Shown here one piece after another: positions 62,301 through 64,000 of a DNA stretch of 64,000 nt. The first letter of the stretch is position 1. Every line of letters begins with the position of its first letter. The DNA comes from CAMTWZ01 sp041749075. Lineage in GTDB: Bacteria; Bacteroidota; Rhodothermia; Balneolales; HLUCCA01. Both the position numbers and the translations under genes were made by a program. The stretch covers positions 44,583-108,582 of the forward strand of contig JBGTBY010000012.1 of NCBI GenBank assembly GCA_041749075.1. The letters run 5' to 3'. The notes beneath the pieces were generated by a model that saw nothing but the letters and a program-made list of their open reading frames with translations, was not told the DNA's origin and made no database searches.

Positions 62301-62882
62301 ATCGATCCGACTCGTCCCATCCTCTTGGATCTGGAGGTGAATCGGCTTTCCATCTATCATACTCAGTTGTTATCGGAGTATGGGATGGGCATCGATGGTC
62401 TCAGTTTGATCGTGAAGGATGAGGCACATGTCCGATTTGTGACCGACTATTTGAAATCGGCCAACCTCCCATTTGTGGTGTTCATCCCCTCATGGCAGGA
62501 TCAGCACGAAAGCAACAAACTCACATTCGACGGACTCATGGACCGCAAAGGGCGCGTGCGAAGCGACAGCATCACCGCCAGAATCCTCAAACCAGCGACC
62601 CGACTCTATATCGATTATGAATTCAATTATCACGCCGTTGTGTATACGGATGAGGGCGGATGGACATCCAGTCAGCCTGATGATCCCTATACCTATGAAT
62701 GGGCCTTGGTGAAATGTGATAAACACGGAAATTACCTTGCGGTGAAGGACATCGGCACCGGACCCGTTCTAAGCCTGACCATCCCCGAAAACCATGATTA
62801 TTTCAGACTGTTGCTGACCGTATCGGATGGAACTTCGGTTGCAACCACCATCACAACGCTGAATACGCCGTTGGTGCGTTAA
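59307..62882 (+). CDS. GT2 processive glycan synthase fused to GH26-like and degenerate GH domains
   Basis: 1191 residues, GTG start in a GTGA overlap. Residues 15-60 are two membrane helices. Residues about 70-330 are a GT2 domain of the cellulose-synthase type (LCDEAND, LDPDHVP, GLSEDMHTAMQLYAKGW, and QQLKWSRG in place of the usual QxxRW). About six more helices lie between residues 330 and 560. Residues about 570-830 are GH26-like: FLRFAHEFDNPFYPWY (acid/base Glu) and VVISEFGTRRD (nucleophile Glu). Residues about 850-1110 resemble the hydrolase encoded upstream, but NE is ND (WAIQNDV) and the second Glu is absent. A beta-sandwich ends the protein. Confidence 0.8.
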   Translation: MIINEPSRKETLTLRCLIVIGLLSILNFFYWFLTPEFIAHRWLFWLLMGPMVFDSFRIIYIWYHYWHMSVPVKPVLTKALTVDVFTTYFPGEPYDMVKGTLLAIQGMTYPHTTYLCDEANDAHLKEFCGQNGIIHVTRTNRIHAKAGNINNALKQASGDVCLILDPDHVPKEHFLDDVIPYFEDEKIGFVQSVQAYYNVDESLVAKGAAEQTFHFYGPVMMTMNTYGTVNAIGANCVFRRKALDSIGGHAPGLSEDMHTAMQLYAKGWTSAYVPNIYTKGLVPASLTSFYMQQLKWSRGTLELLVSAYPKLFKQFTWRQRIHFGLLPLHYLSGFIILISFLIPILSLFTAAMPWKGNMINFGLILIPVLTSMMGIRFYVQRWVMDRSERGTHLLGGLLMACTWWIFVIGVVYTIIRKKVPYLPTPKEDKELTHWKVLAPNILVGLLSIAAIIYGLSIDFTPFSVFMSGFALVNAGILFFTLVLAYEHQKPVHVALEFTEASKSRLNVALNMGFSAWQKAALPIVLIICALSAGFFYHTEYVKWGGVQPQIQEKNVINYIGIFAPEQDDGMTSIDQVNILSDQIGETFDILSFYMAWDAELDSTIHQHSSIPMITWEPWVNDDSHVYDLITIGHFDEHISEFADQLRDLNKPVFLRFAHEFDNPFYPWYRSDNLAASSFKNAWIHTYEIFKKRNAHNVIWIWNPWKAEHMSEFYPGRAYVDWIGINILNYEESEFKSLYEPYHEEIKKLPPTLVVISEFGTRRDSQNQSQWIERAFSAIEEDYSEIKSVIYFYSDVDDNWPAGEPAEGYMNWTVPDIQVMKTSFINKDVPAYVFDPFPMLNQVHSTSDKTSFSLDGIRGVTLTYGHDWRKSYHVLSRRKLLSDFERMKTLGLNTVKFSGNSVYDYNILMISKEKELDVSYGFWIPESMDFMKDSIKANELRGSIIRQIEQNKHHTHITSWAIQNDVLFRQKDFFHKPELLFQNRAYLIWLNNLVSDMKKIDPTRPILLDLEVNRLSIYHTQLLSEYGMGIDGLSLIVKDEAHVRFVTDYLKSANLPFVVFIPSWQDQHESNKLTFDGLMDRKGRVRSDSITARILKPATRLYIDYEFNYHAVVYTDEGGWTSSQPDDPYTYEWALVKCDKHGNYLAVKDIGTGPVLSLTIPENHDYFRLLLTVSDGTSVATTITTLNTPLVR

Positions 62883-62883
62883 C

Positions 62884-62944
62884 TCCCCTCCTTGCGATCC
62901 GAAGTCCGCGAGGATCGGAGGGAGGGGCCGGGGGTGGGTCCCAT
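62884..62944. repeat. Large G/C-rich hairpin, REP-like
   Basis: CTCCCCTCC-TTG-CGATCC pairs with GGATCG-GAG-GGAGGGG around an 11-nt loop, followed by CCGGGGGTGGGT. It begins 2 nt after the GT2-GH26 stop. On the minus strand the lipase reading loses family similarity exactly where this element starts. Confidence 0.65.
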
Positions 62945-63323
62945 GATGTGGCGTGGAAATGGTGATGAATTCCTCAACCCGGTCCAAGCCACCGAGGCGC
63001 TGCAAGTAGTATCGGGAAATGAGTCTGCCCATGCTGTATCCCAACAGATGAAACCGTTGGTCGGATGGGAGATGGGTATGGATGTAATCCTTCAACTGCT
63101 CCGCCAAATATGGAATTCCGAGCCGACCCGAAGTCGGCGTAAACGGTGGCACAAACACCTGAACCCCTTCCACTTCGAGCGTCTTTTTCATGGAGTTGAA
63201 AATTCTCGGAGAATCCAAAAAGCCGAGCACGAGAATGATGGGAATTTGTGTTTTCAATTGACTGCTCACCGATTCAGCGCTTCGTTCAGAAGGTGACTCA
63301 GTTCCACTCTTAATTGCCTTCAA
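62934..63323 (-). pseudogene. Truncated alpha/beta-hydrolase lipase
   Basis: About 130 recognisable residues: ILVLGFLDSPRIFNSMKKTLE, LGYSMGRLISRYYLQRLGG (nucleophile elbow GxSxG) and VEEFITISTPHHGTH. The catalytic Asp and His, expected in the following ~100 residues, are missing. The frame instead enters the hairpin at 62934 and finally stops at 62769 within the GT2-GH26 gene. Starts are TTG only. It is probably dead. Confidence 0.7.
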
Positions 63324-63867
63324 TTAATATGGCAATTCCATCAAAGATCACATTTGAACTGGCAGGAATTTTCTTCGTTAGAATCCATACGTTGTGCGAA
63401 ATGGCCATATCGCAGGTGCCTTTCATGCCAACGGTAACAAAGAAGGTATAGTCATGCCTCTTTCTTGTTAATTCAGTCGTGTAAACCGGTTGCTTGCAAC
63501 CACCTGAATGCGCACTTTGACCAAGAAGAGTGTATCGATTGAAATCAATGATCGGATGGGTAGCATTTTCGGTACCCTTGAATGGAAAAGTTGAATAAAA
63601 GACGTTTCGAACTAAGATTTCATATTCCGCATCGGTCAGCCCTGGGTATGTATCCTTTAGGCGCAGAAGTGTGGTTTCATAGTTCCTATTCCAGTAATCA
63701 TCCAATGGCTTTTGAAACCGATGATAAATGAGTGAGTCATATTCCGCCTGCGTGTCAACTCTCAATTCAAATGACCCACCACTATTTAGCCATTCCATTG
63801 TGATTTCTTCAAAGGGTACGGAATTATCCGTTGACGATGTGGAATCGCAACCCATGATGGGATAGTT
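63310..63867 (-). pseudogene. Lipoprotein gene lacking its signal peptide
   Basis: 181 residues from ATG 63853-63855: MGCDSTSSTDNSVPFEE, then a mixed helix/strand domain of unknown family. The residues before it read NYPIMGC, a good lipobox, but an in-frame TAG lies at 63868-63870, so the hydrophobic core of the signal peptide is absent. The loss coincides with the boundary of possible mobile DNA to the right. Alternatively it is a cytoplasmic protein that starts with MGC. Function not recognised. Confidence 0.5.
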
Positions 63868-63907
63868 CTATCAAAAAGTGTGTCTCGCCCTAACGGGTAA
63901 AAAAGGA

Positions 63908-63975
63908 AGGGTCTCCTCGGAACGTGTTTAGATTTAGTAGTTCTAAGCACCAACCCAAACCGACAAAGGAGACCC
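63908..63975 (+). other. Inverted repeat in leader of the right-edge ORF
   Basis: GGGTCTCCT (63908-63916) and AGGAGACCC (63967-63975) are exact inverted copies 50 nt apart. The right arm contains the Shine-Dalgarno AAAGGAGA of the following ORF, so folding could hide the ribosome site, a feature seen in IS leaders that limits transposase translation. Confidence 0.5.
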
Positions 63976-63979
63976 AACC

Positions 63980-64000
63980 ATGGAATTCACCAAAGTACAA
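63980..64000 (+). CDS. Start of an ORF cut by the window edge, possibly a transposase
   Basis: Only seven codons are visible (MEFTKVQ). A strong Shine-Dalgarno AAAGGAGA lies 8 nt upstream, unlike nearly all other genes here. Together with the inverted repeat and the damaged neighbour this suggests an insertion sequence, but the family cannot be named. Confidence 0.4.

Overview
This 64 kb chromosomal window of moderate GC comes from a bacterium of the Bacteroidota superphylum. The C-terminal type IX secretion (T9SS) sorting tails, with their NxPNPFNP and GREVAVLV-like motifs, resemble those of Rhodothermota, Balneolota and Ignavibacteria. Supporting signs are several exact TTG-N19/20-TAnnTTTG promoters (the Bacteroidota sigma-A type), a long-form IleS, a DUF4292 lipoprotein and an ATP-cone/Mrr-type nuclease. 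Genes are packed very tightly. About twenty neighbouring pairs overlap through an NTGA, TAATG or slightly longer junction, and the start codon at such junctions can be ATG, GTG, TTG or apparently CTG.

Layout. 1-7461: a giant secreted repeat protein (minus strand, cut by the left edge). 7528-11070: KefF/KefC-like K+ efflux pair and a T9SS-exported N-formylglutamate amidohydrolase-like enzyme. 11109-11430: tRNA-Arg, two terminators and two short-period tandem arrays. 11432-19896: five-repeat T9SS protein, ATP-cone nuclease, lipoprotein, MscS, secG, O-antigen-type flippase, aroQ and HIT protein. 19970-23241: tRNA-Lys, decayed kinase/response-regulator pair, intact receiver-PAS-kinase with its regulator, plsC, tRNA-Val. 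23284-30524: MFS transporter, yajC, ribBA, gluQ (cut short by REP elements), a REP-associated tyrosine transposase, M20 hydrolase, alr, AraC/Ogt repair protein. 30625-33748: tandem GAF histidine kinases coupled to a class A beta-lactamase. 33707-37328: beta-propeller lipoproteins, sufU, lspA and dksA; one propeller gene appears to have been inserted into the 3' end of sufU. 37340-47384: ileS, then a long plus-strand envelope/cell-wall operon (TPR lipoproteins, LMW phosphatase, DUF4292, EnvC-like, NagZ-like, scpB). 47396-49907: REP-like and heptad repeats, NERD protein, orphan antitoxin, methyltransferase.

50067-62882 looks like an envelope/exopolysaccharide and sensing region: CelD-type acetyltransferase, DegT-type PLP enzyme, GDSL esterase, PqiA-like protein, an RsbQ-type hydrolase coupled to a PAS histidine kinase, an ice-binding lipoprotein, a membrane-anchored glycoside hydrolase, and a 1191-residue protein joining a processive GT2 synthase to a GH26-like domain and a degenerate hydrolase domain. 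The right end (62884-64000) is eroded: a hairpin next to a truncated lipase, a lipoprotein gene without its signal peptide, and the start of a strongly ribosome-bound ORF that may be a transposase.

The most interesting points are the GT2-GH26-pseudohydrolase fusion locus, the split sufU gene, the RsbQ-PAS-kinase module, the REP/RAYT region, and a recurring family of intergenic arrays with an exact 7- or 8-nt period.
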